From positions 198,916 to 262,915 of the forward strand of contig JAPKHC010000009.1 in the NCBI GenBank assembly GCA_026647215.1: a stretch of DNA of 64,000 nt. Reading direction: 5' to 3'. The notes under the pieces were generated by a model. The model was given only the letters and a program-made list of their open reading frames with translations. It was not told the DNA's origin and did no database searches. The stretch is from F1-120-MAGs118 sp013360535. GTDB lineage: Bacteria; Planctomycetota; UBA1135; GCA-002686595. Positions within the stretch are counted from its first letter, which is position 1, and every line of letters begins with the position of its first letter. The position numbers and the translations under genes are program-made. Shown here piece by piece: positions 31,108 through 39,639 of the stretch.

Positions 31108-32310
31108 CTACTTGGTGACCTTGGTGACGACGCCCGAGCCGACCGTGCGACCACCTTCGCGGATGGCGAAGCGCAGCTTCTCTTCCATCGCGACCGGGGT
31201 CTGGAGGACGACCGACATCTTGACGTTGTCGCCGGGCATGCACATCTCGGCGCCGCCCATCAGCGTGGCCTTGCCGGTCACGTCCGTGGTGCGGAAGTAG
31301 AACTGCGGCTGGTAGCCCGTGACGAACGGGGTGTGGCGGCCACCTTCGTCCTTCGAGAGGACGTAGACCTCGCACTCGAACTCGGTGTGCGGGGTGATCG
31401 AGCCGGGCTTGGCGAGGACCATGCCGCGCTCGAGGTCGCCCTTCTCAACACCGCGCAGGAGCACGCCGACGTTGTCGCCAGCTTCGCCCGAGTCGAGGGT
31501 CTTGTTGAACATCTCGACGCCGGTGACGGTCGTCTTGCCGATCTCGGGGCGGAGGCCGACGATGTCGACGGTCTCACCGACCTTGACGATGCCCTTCTCG
31601 ATGCGGCCCGTGCCGACCGTGCCACGGCCGGAGATCGAGAACACGTCCTCGATGCACATCAGGAACGGCTTGTCGATCTCGCGCTGCGGCGTCGGGATGA
31701 AGCTGTCGAGCGCGGCGACGAGGTCGTCGATGCACTTGTTGGCCTTGTCGTCACCACCGCCCGACTCGATCGCGAGCTTGGCCTGACCGCGGACGATCGG
31801 GGTCTCGTCGCCGGGGAAGCTGTACTTCTTGAGCAGCTCGCGGATCTCGAGCTCGACGAGCTCGATCAGCTCGGGGTCGTCGAGCAGGTCGACCTTGTTC
31901 AGGAAGACCACGATGTGGGGCACGCCGACCTGGCGGGCGAGCAGGACGTGCTCGCGCGTCTGGGGCATCGGGCCGTCGGCGGCCGACACGACGAGGATCG
32001 CGCCGTCCATCTGGGCGGCGCCGGTGATCATGTTCTTGACGAAGTCGGCGTGGCCGGGGCAGTCGACGTGCGCGTAGTGGCGCGTGTCCGACTCGTACTC
32101 GGTGTGCGAGGCGGCGATCGTGACGGTCTTGTCGGCCGAGCGGACGGTGCCGCCCTTGGTGATTTCCGCGTAGCTCTTCACGCGCGTCCCGTACTTGTGG
32201 GACGAACGCGCGGCGAGCGCCGCCGTCAGCGTCGACTTGCCGTGGTCGATGTGGCCGATGGTGCCGACGTTGACGTGGGGCTTGGTTCGCTTGAAGACGT
32301 CCTTTGCCAT
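31108..32310 (-). CDS. tuf: Elongation factor Tu with modified switch I
   Basis: EF-Tu delivers aminoacyl-tRNA to the ribosome. The protein has 400 residues. The P-loop is GHIDHGKST, G3 is DCPGH (83-87) and G4 is NKVD. Switch I departs from the near-universal ARGITI: residues 50-65 read ITKGGTVRSADKTVTI, two residues longer than E. coli. Thr64 at the magnesium-coordinating place and His87 are kept. The sequence after residue 66 (SHTEYES, then RHYAHVDCPGHADF) is canonical. The ATG at 32310 gives MAKDVFKRTKPHVNVG. It follows four tRNA genes, as tufB does in E. coli. Confidence 0.98.
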   Translation of the reverse strand: MAKDVFKRTKPHVNVGTIGHIDHGKSTLTAALAARSSHKYGTRVKSYAEITKGGTVRSADKTVTIAASHTEYESDTRHYAHVDCPGHADFVKNMITGAAQMDGAILVVSAADGPMPQTREHVLLARQVGVPHIVVFLNKVDLLDDPELIELVELEIRELLKKYSFPGDETPIVRGQAKLAIESGGGDDKANKCIDDLVAALDSFIPTPQREIDKPFLMCIEDVFSISGRGTVGTGRIEKGIVKVGETVDIVGLRPEIGKTTVTGVEMFNKTLDSGEAGDNVGVLLRGVEKGDLERGMVLAKPGSITPHTEFECEVYVLSKDEGGRHTPFVTGYQPQFYFRTTDVTGKATLMGGAEMCMPGDNVKMSVVLQTPVAMEEKLRFAIREGGRTVGSGVVTKVTK

Positions 32311-32489
32311 GGGATCTCGCTTGGGTTCGTGGGCCCCTTCCCCGGGGGCTCTCGGGCCGCGCCAAGGCGGGAGCCTCGGGGCGGGGGTCGATGGTTGGTG
32401 ACAGGTTGTGCAGACTGCGGGTCGCTGGCGGCCGGCGACCTGCTGGATGACGTTTTGCTTGGAAGACGAGTGGCGGATGAGCCTTGGAC

Positions 32490-32564
<75 letters not shown>

Positions 32565-32661
32565 GCGGTACGGCCGCCTTGGGGGCGTCCGTGGCCTTTG
32601 GCGCCGCGCACCACGGCCGGAGGGCCTGGGAGCGGCGACCTCACGGGGACGGGATGCTGGA

Positions 32662-32735
<74 letters not shown>

Positions 32736-32870
32736 AGTGTGCGTCGCTCGCCGGGTGGGTCCGGACCGCGCTCGCAGCGCGTCGAGACCGAACCGCGAGC
32801 AGCCGAGCTCCGAAGGGAAACAGGACAGGCCGGTTCGCGCTTCGAGGCTCGGGAGCGTTGGGCAGGAGCT

Positions 32871-32956
32871 TGGTGGGGAGAGGCGGATTCGAACCGCCGA
32901 AGGTGAGAACCACCAGATTTACAGTCTGGCCCATTTGGCCGCTCTGGAACCTCCCC
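32871..32956 (-). tRNA. tRNA-Tyr (anticodon GTA)
   Basis: A class II tRNA of 86 bases with a long variable arm and encoded CCA. The acceptor pairs GGGGAGG with TCTCCCC (one G-T pair), the anticodon loop is CTGTAAA (anticodon GTA), the T-arm is GGCGG-TTCGAAT-CCGCC and the discriminator is A. It corresponds to E. coli tyrU. Confidence 0.96.
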
Positions 32957-33344
32957 GCCGTGATCTGCCCTCGCCGCCCGGCCCGGCTCGGCAGCCCCGC
33001 GGGTCATCCCGAGGGTCGTCCAAGCAGCGAGCAGGCCACGCCCGCCCGAGGTGGGCAGGCGCGTGATGTCCGGTTCATGCGCAGGCGTGTTCGACCGGCG
33101 AGCTGGGGCGCCGCCGGCGGCCTAGGCGCGCCAGCGGGCTCGAGCGACGCCGAGAGCGCCCGCTCCCGTGTCATCCGTGAGGTGTCGTGTTTCCATGGAG
33201 CAACCCGGCTTGCGCCGGGGGACCCTGCGAGCCGCGCGAGCGCGACTCCGGCGGATCCTGCCGTGTTCGATGTCCGTGGCCGTTCGAAGCTGCCTTGCCT
33301 GCCGGGCTCGCCTGCCAGCGTCGGCCCAGCCAGCGTGAGCTGGT
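32957..33344 (-). other. 388-bp spacer inside the tRNA operon
   Basis: The spacer between tRNA-Thr(TGT) and tRNA-Tyr(GTA) is 388 bp, three to four times longer than the other two tRNA spacers (135 and 97 bp). Open frames here are short and without ribosome binding sites. A 6-bp hairpin with a TTGC loop lies at 33204-33219 (CCCGGC/GCCGGG). The region would be transcribed and trimmed; it may hold a small RNA, but nothing recognisable was found. Confidence 0.4.
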
Positions 33345-33420
33345 TGGAGCCGGCGATGGGAGTCGAACCCACAACCCCCTGATTACAAATCAGGTGCTCT
33401 GCCGATTGAGCCACGCCGGC
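33345..33420 (-). tRNA. tRNA-Thr (anticodon TGT)
   Basis: A full cloverleaf of 76 bases with encoded CCA. The acceptor pairs GCCGGCG with CGCCGGC, and the anticodon loop is TTTGTAA (anticodon TGT) on a CTGAT/ATCAG stem. The discriminator is T (U73), as in the other threonine tRNA here. It is the first gene of the tRNA-tuf operon, like E. coli thrU. Confidence 0.96.
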
Positions 33421-33500
33421 GGCTGTCAACCAGGGCGTGGCCCGCGGCCGAGCGAAGGTTGCAGACGAGACTGCCCCCCGAACGGTGCGGAGAGCGAGAC

Positions 33501-33528
33501 AGGATAGGGAGCGACTTCCCCCCGTCAA
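33501..33528 (-). promoter_or_regulatory. Promoter of the tRNA-tuf-rpoBC operon
   Basis: On the minus strand TTGACG (33528-33523) and TATCCT (33506-33501) are separated by 16 bases, with the first tRNA beginning about 80 bases downstream. This fits a strong stable-RNA type promoter that reads into tuf and probably, with attenuation, into the rpl and rpo genes. Confidence 0.72.
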
Positions 33529-33572
33529 GCCCCCACTCCGGAAATCCTCCGGCGGCACCTCGGGCGCGTCGG

Positions 33573-33593
33573 GCCCGAGCCTAGCTCTCGGGC
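33573..33593 (-). terminator. Hairpin after aroC
   Basis: GCCCGAG (33573-33579) pairs with CTCGGGC (33587-33593) around a 7-base loop, 25 bases past the aroC stop. It has no T-run. It may end the mutS2-aroC transcript ahead of the tRNA promoter. Confidence 0.4.
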
Positions 33594-33618
33594 ACCGGCT
33601 CCGCCACCGCGCCCCGGC

Positions 33619-34761
33619 CTACAGCCGGGCGAGTTCCGCGAGGTAGGCCGCGTGCGCCGAGCTCACCTGCGCGATCGAATCCCCGCCAAAACGCTCGAGA
33701 AACGCGCGGGCGAGTTCGAGCGCCGCGACCGCCTCCCCCACGACGCTCGCCGCCGGGACCGAGGTCACGTCCGAGCGTTGCCAGGTCGAGAGCACGCTCT
33801 CGCCGGTCTCGAAATCGACGGTCTCGAGCCCGCGCCGCAGGGTCGAGATCGGCTTCATCGCGACGCGCACGACGAGCTCCTCCCCGGTCGTCATGCCCCC
33901 TTCCAGCCCGCCCGCGCGGTTGGTCGCGCGCCCGAAGCGCCCGTGCGGCCCGTCGCGGCGCACGATCGCGTCGTGGACCTCCGACCCACGCCGCCGCGCG
34001 GCCTCGAAGCCCAGACCGAATTCCACGCCCTTGATGGCCGGGATCGAGAGCAACGCCGCCCCCAGCCGCCCGGTCAGGCGCTCGCCCGCGCTCTGGTAGC
34101 CGCCGAGGCCCGGTGGCAGGCCGCGCACGCGCAACTCGAAGATGCCGCCGAGCGTGTCCCCCGCCTCCTTCGCCGCATCGACGGCCGCGATCCAGCGCGG
34201 CTCGACCTCGGGGTCGAGCGCCGCGAAGTCCGACGCCTCGCGCAGGCTCGCACGCTGCTCTCCGGCCACTTCCCACGCGTCCGCCCGCGCCGCGAGGCCG
34301 CCGAGCTCGACGACGTGCGCGAACAGCTCGATTCCGAACGCTTCGAGCACCTGCCGCGCCGCCGCACCGAGCGCCGTGCGCATCGCGGTCTCGCGCGCAC
34401 TGGCGCGCTCGAGCACCGCGCGCGGGTCGCGCTCGCCCAGCTTCTGGCAACCGGCGAGGTCGGCATGCCCCGGTCGCGCGCTGGTCGGAACGCCGAGCTT
34501 CTCGATCGTCTGGTCGCGGTTGGCGATCACCAGCGCGAGCGGCGAACCGAGCGTCTTCCCCGCGCGCAGCCCCGCGAGTACCTGCACGTGGTCCTGCTCG
34601 ATCTTCATGCGCCCGCCGCGTCCGTAGCCTCGCTGGCGGCGCGCGAGCTCCGCGTCGAGGCGCCCGAGGTCGAGCTCGATCCCGGCCGGAAGCCCCTCGA
34701 GGATCCCGACCAGCGCGGCGCCGTGGGACTCGCCGGCGGTCGTCCAGCGCAGCTGCGTCAC
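33619..34761 (-). CDS. aroC: Chorismate synthase
   Basis: It converts 5-enolpyruvylshikimate 3-phosphate to chorismate, the last common step to aromatic amino acids, using reduced FMN. The protein has 380 residues. The N-terminal LRWTTAGESHGAALVGIL, the RRQRGYGRGGRMKIEQD block and GGMTTGEELVVRVAMKPIST are family signatures. The start is the GTG at 34761, which overlaps the upstream stop as GTGA and matches the family N-terminus. Confidence 0.96.
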   Translation of the reverse strand: MTQLRWTTAGESHGAALVGILEGLPAGIELDLGRLDAELARRQRGYGRGGRMKIEQDHVQVLAGLRAGKTLGSPLALVIANRDQTIEKLGVPTSARPGHADLAGCQKLGERDPRAVLERASARETAMRTALGAAARQVLEAFGIELFAHVVELGGLAARADAWEVAGEQRASLREASDFAALDPEVEPRWIAAVDAAKEAGDTLGGIFELRVRGLPPGLGGYQSAGERLTGRLGAALLSIPAIKGVEFGLGFEAARRRGSEVHDAIVRRDGPHGRFGRATNRAGGLEGGMTTGEELVVRVAMKPISTLRRGLETVDFETGESVLSTWQRSDVTSVPAASVVGEAVAALELARAFLERFGGDSIAQVSSAHAAYLAELARL

Positions 34762-35207
34762 GGCCGCGGTGCCCGTTCGCGCGGAGTGTCGAAACCGCTG
34801 GAAAAAGCCTGCGAAACGGCGCGCGCGAGCTCGTTGGGCTCGACCGGCCGGCGCAGCACGCCGAGCACCGGTCGCAGGGCGCCAAGCGAGCGGCGCAGTT
34901 CCTCGTCGGTATCGCCGGCGATCACCAGCGTCGGCGGCAGCAGCCCCTCGCCGGACAGGCTCGCGAGCTGGTCGCGCGTCGTGGGGCCCGCGAGCCGCGC
35001 TCCACACACGAACAGGTCGGGTCGCCGCCGTGCGAGCTGCAGCCGCGCGTCCGCCAGCGTGCCGGCCGTGCGCACGCGATAGCCGCGCGCCTCGAGGCTC
35101 CAGCGCACGAGCTCGACCGTGCGGGCCTCCTCGTCGGCGAACAGGATCTCGCCGCGCTCGAGCTCGCCCTCGTCGACCTTCGGCAGCAGGTGCACGGTTC
35201 CGAGCAT
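34758..35207 (-). CDS. Pseudo-receiver domain protein
   Basis: The protein has 149 residues with the alternating pattern of a response-regulator receiver: ILFADEE near residue 21 (acidic pair Asp25, Glu26) and RRPDLFVCGARL around 61-72. The phosphoacceptor Asp position is Gly69. The switch Thr/Ser position is Ala or Gly (VIAGDT) and the conserved Lys is Arg120 (LRRPVEP). It is thus unlikely to be phosphorylated and may act as a protein-binding module. The ATG at 35207 is chosen; a GTG at 35261 with GAGGTG close by would add 18 residues and overlap mutS2. It overlaps aroC by 4 bp. Its role is unknown. Confidence 0.7.
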   Translation of the reverse strand: MLGTVHLLPKVDEGELERGEILFADEEARTVELVRWSLEARGYRVRTAGTLADARLQLARRRPDLFVCGARLAGPTTRDQLASLSGEGLLPPTLVIAGDTDEELRRSLGALRPVLGVLRRPVEPNELARAVSQAFSSGFDTPRERAPRP

Positions 35208-35242
35208 ACCGCACGATCGCAGAGGCGCAATTTCGCCGGAGT

Positions 35243-37348
35243 TCACAGCGATTCGTACCACGTCACCTCGTCGAACGGCACCGCGAGGTCCATGCCGCCG
35301 AGCTTGACCGTCACCGAGCGCTTCGCCGCGTCGACCTTGCGCACCTGACAGCGCTGGCGGTACCGCGGGATGTAGACCATCTGTCCCTTGTCGAGGCCGT
35401 CGAGGAAGGCCTTGCGGCGGTCGGTGAGCGAAGCCCGCGTCAGGGCCGCGTCCGCGCGGTCGAGCGCCTCGCGGATCTGCTTCGCCTTGTCGCCGGGCAC
35501 CTGCTCCGAGAGCGTGCGGGCGTCAGCGAGCGCCTTGCGCGCATCGCGCACGCGCTCGTCCAGCCCGCGCTGCGCCTCCGCCTCGACGAGCTCCGCCCGC
35601 CGCGCGAGTTCCTGCTCCTTCGCGACCGCGGCCTGCGCCGAACGTTCCGCCTCCGCGAGGCGCGCTTCCGCTTCGCGTCGCACGCTTTCCGCGTGTTCCG
35701 ACGCCCCGCGCAGCTTCGCCATCAGCTCGACCGCATCGCGGTCGCGCCGCTCGAGCCGCTCCCTCGCGCGCGCCACGATCTTGCGGTCGAGCCCGCGGCG
35801 CTCGGCGATCGCGAGCGCGTTCGACTCCCCCGGGGTGCCGACGACCAGCCGGTAGCGCGGCTTGAGCGTCTGCGCATCGAACTCGACAGAGCCGTTTTCC
35901 GCGCGCTTGTGGCTGAAACAGAACTCCTTGAGCTTGCCCAGGTGCGTCGAGGCGATCGTCGGCGCACCGGCGCCGAGCAGGTGCTCGAGCAGCGCCTCCC
36001 CCAGCGCCGCTCCTTCGGCCGGATCGGTGCCGCCGCCGAGCTCGTCGAGCAGGAACAGCGTGCGCGGACCGGCGCGGTCGAGCCCGGCCCGGATGCGCTC
36101 CAGGTGCGAGGCGAAGGTCGAGAGCGACTGGCGGATCTCCTGCTCGTCGCCGATGTCCGCGACGAGCCCGTCATAGAGCGGCACGCGACTGCCTTCGGCG
36201 CAGCACACCGGCCACCCCAGCCGCAGCAGGAAGGCCGCGACGCCGACGGTCTTGAGGGCGAGCGTCTTGCCGCCGGTGTTCGGTCCCGTGACGACGAGCA
36301 GGTCGAAGTCGCCGCCCAAGCGCACGTCGATCGGCACGACTTCGCCGAGGATTCCCGCGAGATGCTGCTCGACGAGCAACGGATGGCGCGCCTCGCGCAG
36401 CACGAGGCCACGCACGTGCGGCCGCGACGGATCGAAGGTCGCGATCTCCGGGACGCGGGCGCCGTAACGCGCGCAGAAAGCGGCGCCGACGGCCGCCAGT
36501 TCCCACTCCGCCAGCCGCCGCATGGCCTCGTCGACCTGCTCCCAGCTGTCGAGCAGCGCGCGCGTCAATTCGCCGAGGATGCGCGCTTCTTCGGCGCGCA
36601 CCGCCTGCTCGACCTCGACGAGCTGGTTGGAGTGGTAGACCGCCTCGCGCGGCTCGATGTAGACCGTCTCGCCCGACTGCGAACGCTCGTGGATCACGCC
36701 CGGAAGGCGCGGCGAGCTGCGTGCCTTGAGCGCCAGCACCCGCCGGCCCGCGCGGCGGTGCACCTTGAAGTCGGAGAGGTGCGGCCGCAGGTCGGGATCG
36801 TTGCAGAACTTCCCCACCAGCTCGGTGATGCGCTCGTCGAGCGCACGCGCCTCGCGCCGCAGCCTGGCGAGCCGCGGGCTGGCGTCGTCCTTGAGGTCCC
36901 CACGTTCGTCGACGGCCGCCTCGAGCGTCGCGCGCAGCGCGGAAAGCTCGGGAAAACCCGCACCCAGCTCGGCGGAAGCCGGCGCGACGTCGACGCGCTC
37001 GCGCACCCAGCGCGGCAGGCGCCGGGCGGCCGACAGGAAGCCGTGCAGGGCCGCCAGCTCGTCGCGGTCGAGCGGCCGGTGGAACTGCACGATCGCGGCG
37101 TGGATCGGCGCGAGGTCCGTGACTCCGGCGAAGGACGGCGGATCGCCCGAGGCCACGAGGCGCGCAAACTCCGCCGTGCGCCGCAGTGCAGCGCGGGCGT
37201 CTTCGTCGGGACGCGGCTCGAGCTCGCGCACCGCACGCTGGCCGAGCGTGCTGCGGGCGAGCTTCTCGAACAGCGCGCGCACGTCGGAGAGGTCGAGGCC
37301 GCTCGAGTGGAACTGCAGCTTCGGCGGGGCCTTGGAATCCTTGCGCAT
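35243..37348 (-). CDS. mutS2: MutS2-type ATPase without Smr domain
   Basis: MutS2 proteins are MutS relatives without the mismatch-binding domain; they act on recombination intermediates or on collided ribosomes. The protein has 701 residues. The Walker A GPNTGGKT lies near residue 354, Walker B is LFLLDELGGGTDPAEG, and a long coiled coil rich in Glu, Ala and Arg runs about 500-620. The C-terminus is a small KOW-like beta domain (MVYIPRYRQRCQVRKVD) and then stops; the Smr nuclease domain of full MutS2 (about 780 residues) is missing. A -10-like TACAAT lies at 37384-37379. Confidence 0.9.
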   Translation of the reverse strand: MRKDSKAPPKLQFHSSGLDLSDVRALFEKLARSTLGQRAVRELEPRPDEDARAALRRTAEFARLVASGDPPSFAGVTDLAPIHAAIVQFHRPLDRDELAALHGFLSAARRLPRWVRERVDVAPASAELGAGFPELSALRATLEAAVDERGDLKDDASPRLARLRREARALDERITELVGKFCNDPDLRPHLSDFKVHRRAGRRVLALKARSSPRLPGVIHERSQSGETVYIEPREAVYHSNQLVEVEQAVRAEEARILGELTRALLDSWEQVDEAMRRLAEWELAAVGAAFCARYGARVPEIATFDPSRPHVRGLVLREARHPLLVEQHLAGILGEVVPIDVRLGGDFDLLVVTGPNTGGKTLALKTVGVAAFLLRLGWPVCCAEGSRVPLYDGLVADIGDEQEIRQSLSTFASHLERIRAGLDRAGPRTLFLLDELGGGTDPAEGAALGEALLEHLLGAGAPTIASTHLGKLKEFCFSHKRAENGSVEFDAQTLKPRYRLVVGTPGESNALAIAERRGLDRKIVARARERLERRDRDAVELMAKLRGASEHAESVRREAEARLAEAERSAQAAVAKEQELARRAELVEAEAQRGLDERVRDARKALADARTLSEQVPGDKAKQIREALDRADAALTRASLTDRRKAFLDGLDKGQMVYIPRYRQRCQVRKVDAAKRSVTVKLGGMDLAVPFDEVTWYESL

Positions 37349-37419
37349 GCTGGTGGGCCCGTCGCGACGGAGCAGGCGATTGTAGAAGCTCCCCCGCTCG
37401 TCCGCCTACCATGGTGGGC

Positions 37420-38595
37420 ATGAGCCACGGCACCACGGACCGTTTCGAGACCCGCGCCATCCACGCCGGACAGGAGCCCGATCCGCACAACGGCGCGATC
37501 ATGACTCCGGTCTACTTCACGAGCACGTACAAGCAGGACGCGCCCGCGCAGCCGCGCGGCGGCTACGAGTACTCGCGCACGTCGAACCCCACTCGCACGG
37601 CGCTGCAGGACAACCTCGCGGCGCTCGAAGGTGGCGCCTGGGGCCTGTGCTTCTCGTCCGGCCTCGCCGCGACCAACGCGCTGCTCGACCGCCTCGTGCC
37701 CGGCGACCACGTCGTCGCCGGCAACGACCTCTACGGCGGCACGTACCGCATTTTCCGCCGTGTTTTCGAGCGCTACGGCATCCGCTTCAGCTTCGTCGAC
37801 ACGACCGATCCGGCCGCGGTCGAGGCCGCGCTCGAGCCGACGACGCGCTACGTCTACGTCGAGTCGCCCTCGAACCCGCTGCTCGCCGTCTCCGACATCG
37901 CGGCGCTCGCCAAGGTCGCGCACGCCAAGGGCAAGCTGCTCGTCGTCGACAACACGTTCGCGACGCCGTTCCTGCAGCAGCCGCTCGCGCTCGGCGCCGA
38001 CCTCGTGCTGCACTCGCTGACCAAGTACCTCGGCGGCCACTCGGACGTCGTCGGCGGGGCGCTGATCGGCAACGCCCCGAAGCTGCGCGACGAGCTCGCC
38101 TTCTTCCAGAACGCCGTCGGCGGAACTCCGGGCCCGATGGACGCGTTCCTCGTGCTGCGCGGCACGAAAACGCTCCACGTGCGCATGGAACGGCACTGCG
38201 AGAACGCGCTCGCGCTCGCGCGTTGGCTCGAGGCGCGCCCCGAAGTCGCGCGGGTGATCTACCCCGGCCTCGCCTCGCACCGGCAATTCGCGCTCGCCAA
38301 GCGCCAGATGAAGGCCTTCGGCGGCATGGTGAGCTTCGAGCTCGCGGCGGGCCTCGAAGCGGCCAACACGGTGGCCTCGACGACGCGCCTGTTCACGCTG
38401 GCCGAGTCACTCGGCGGCGTCGAGTCGCTGATCGAGATCCCGGCGAGCATGACCCACGCCTCGATCCCCGCGGAGACGCGCCGCTCGCTCGGACTCGCCG
38501 ACGGCCTCGTGCGGCTCTCGGTCGGGATCGAGCACGTCGACGACCTGCGCGCGGACCTCGAACAGGCCTTCGCGAAGGCCCACAAGCAGCGCTGA
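37420..38595 (+). CDS. Cystathionine gamma-synthase/gamma-lyase family PLP enzyme
   Basis: It belongs to the Cys/Met metabolism PLP family, acting on cystathionine or O-acylhomoserine in transsulfuration. The protein has 391 residues. ETRAIHAGQEPDPHNGAIMT opens the domain, YEYSRTSNPTRTALQ is the phosphate-binding region, and HSLTKYLGGHSDVVGG contains the PLP lysine. The C-terminal ETRRSLGLADGLVRLSVGIE is typical. Sequence alone does not separate synthase from lyase. An in-frame ATG three codons upstream (37411) is also possible. It diverges from mutS2 with 71 bp between. Confidence 0.9.
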   Translation: MSHGTTDRFETRAIHAGQEPDPHNGAIMTPVYFTSTYKQDAPAQPRGGYEYSRTSNPTRTALQDNLAALEGGAWGLCFSSGLAATNALLDRLVPGDHVVAGNDLYGGTYRIFRRVFERYGIRFSFVDTTDPAAVEAALEPTTRYVYVESPSNPLLAVSDIAALAKVAHAKGKLLVVDNTFATPFLQQPLALGADLVLHSLTKYLGGHSDVVGGALIGNAPKLRDELAFFQNAVGGTPGPMDAFLVLRGTKTLHVRMERHCENALALARWLEARPEVARVIYPGLASHRQFALAKRQMKAFGGMVSFELAAGLEAANTVASTTRLFTLAESLGGVESLIEIPASMTHASIPAETRRSLGLADGLVRLSVGIEHVDDLRADLEQAFAKAHKQR

Positions 38596-38673
38596 GCGAG
38601 CTCAGGGCGCCTCGCGAAGGCCCCGGAGCACTCCCCTCCCAGGGACTGACGCCAGCCCAGACGAACCCGCAAC

Positions 38674-39087
38674 TCAGAACGGCGAGTTCGACGGCGGCGG
38701 CTTCGGCGTCGGCGGAGTCGGCGGCGGGGGCTTGGTGGCCGCGGGCTGCACCGGAGCGACCCGGGTCGGGCTCGGCGTCGGCTCGAGCGCGTCGTCGATG
38801 CGCTCGCGCATGATGCGGCCGACCTTGAACTTCACCACGCGCTTCGCCGGAACCTGCACCTTCTGGAGCGTGCGCGGGTTCTGGGCGCGACGGGCGGCCC
38901 GGTCCTTGACCTCGAACACGCCGAACTCGCGGAACTCGAGCCGATTCCCGGCGGCGAGCTCGGTCACGATCTCGTCGAGGAAGCGCTGCAGGATGTCCTT
39001 GACGACGACCTTGGTCTGGCGGGTCGAATCCGCGATGCGGTTGACCAGCTCCTTCTTGGTGATCGTCTCGGGCTCGCGGGGCGCCAT
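38674..39087 (-). CDS. HU/IHF-family DNA-binding protein with proline-rich tail
   Basis: HU-type proteins bend and compact DNA as dimers. The protein has 137 residues. Residues 1-98 match the HU fold: ITKKELVNRIADSTRQ, FLDEIVTELAAGNRLEFREF, GVFEVKDRAARRAQNPRT and the final VVKFKVGRIMRERI. The last 35 residues are almost only Pro, Thr, Ser and Ala and are absent from ordinary HU (about 90 residues). It has its own promoter at 39134-39163. Confidence 0.92.
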   Translation of the reverse strand: MAPREPETITKKELVNRIADSTRQTKVVVKDILQRFLDEIVTELAAGNRLEFREFGVFEVKDRAARRAQNPRTLQKVQVPAKRVVKFKVGRIMRERIDDALEPTPSPTRVAPVQPAATKPPPPTPPTPKPPPSNSPF

Positions 39088-39133
39088 GGGGAAGTCGGCC
39101 CTGAGCGGTGGCTCCCGGGCTGGGACGAGTCGG

Positions 39134-39163
39134 AGTATCGGCCCTCCCCCCTCTCCAAGTCAA
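39134..39163 (-). promoter_or_regulatory. Promoter of the HU-family gene
   Basis: On the minus strand TTGACT (39163-39158) and GATACT (39139-39134) are separated by 18 bases, about 47 bases ahead of the ATG at 39087. It lies between the dtd stop and the HU gene. Confidence 0.65.
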
Positions 39164-39177
39164 GACGCCCGCTAGGG

Positions 39178-39639
39178 TTACGACTGCGGGCCCGGCCGGG
39201 GGCGAGGCTCGATCACGAACGTCACGGGGCCGTCGTTCAGCAGTTCCACTTGCATCGAGGCCCCGAAGCGACCGCCCTGCGTCGCGATTCCAGTCCGTTC
39301 GAGCGCGGCCCGGAAGCGCTCGACGAGCGCGCGGGCGCGGCCGGGCTCCTCAGCCCCGTCGAAGGACGGCCGCCGCCCCTTGCGCAGGTCGGCGCAGAGC
39401 GTGAATTGGCTCACCACGAGCGCCGCGCCACCCACGTCGGCGAGGGAGCGGTTCATGCGCCCCGACTCGTCCTGGAACATCCGGAACTGGCTGAGACGCT
39501 CCGCGGTCGCGTCGACATCGGCCTCGAGGTCGCCCTTCTCGATCCCGAGCAGCACGAGCACCCCGGTCCCGATCGCCCCGACCAGCTCGCCCTCGACGGT
39601 GACGCTGGCGCGCGCCACGCGCTGGACGACGGCCCTCAC
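39178..39639 (-). CDS. dtd: D-aminoacyl-tRNA deacylase
   Basis: It removes D-amino acids (and glycine misloaded on tRNA-Ala) from tRNA. The protein has 153 residues. AVVQRVARASVTVEGELVG opens it, ALVVSQFTLCADLRKGRRPS holds the SQFTL active-site motif, and NDGPVTFVIE replaces the usual NxGPVT cis-proline segment, keeping GPVT. The GTG at 39639 overlaps the upstream stop as GTGA. It ends with a short Pro-rich tail. Confidence 0.95.
   Translation of the reverse strand: MRAVVQRVARASVTVEGELVGAIGTGVLVLLGIEKGDLEADVDATAERLSQFRMFQDESGRMNRSLADVGGAALVVSQFTLCADLRKGRRPSFDGAEEPGRARALVERFRAALERTGIATQGGRFGASMQVELLNDGPVTFVIEPRPRPGPQS

Noticed and set aside
35208..35261. GTG start at 35261 for the pseudo-receiver gene
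   Set aside because: It would extend into the mutS2 coding end and its Shine-Dalgarno-like GAGGTG is only 2 bases from the GTG; kept only as an alternative.
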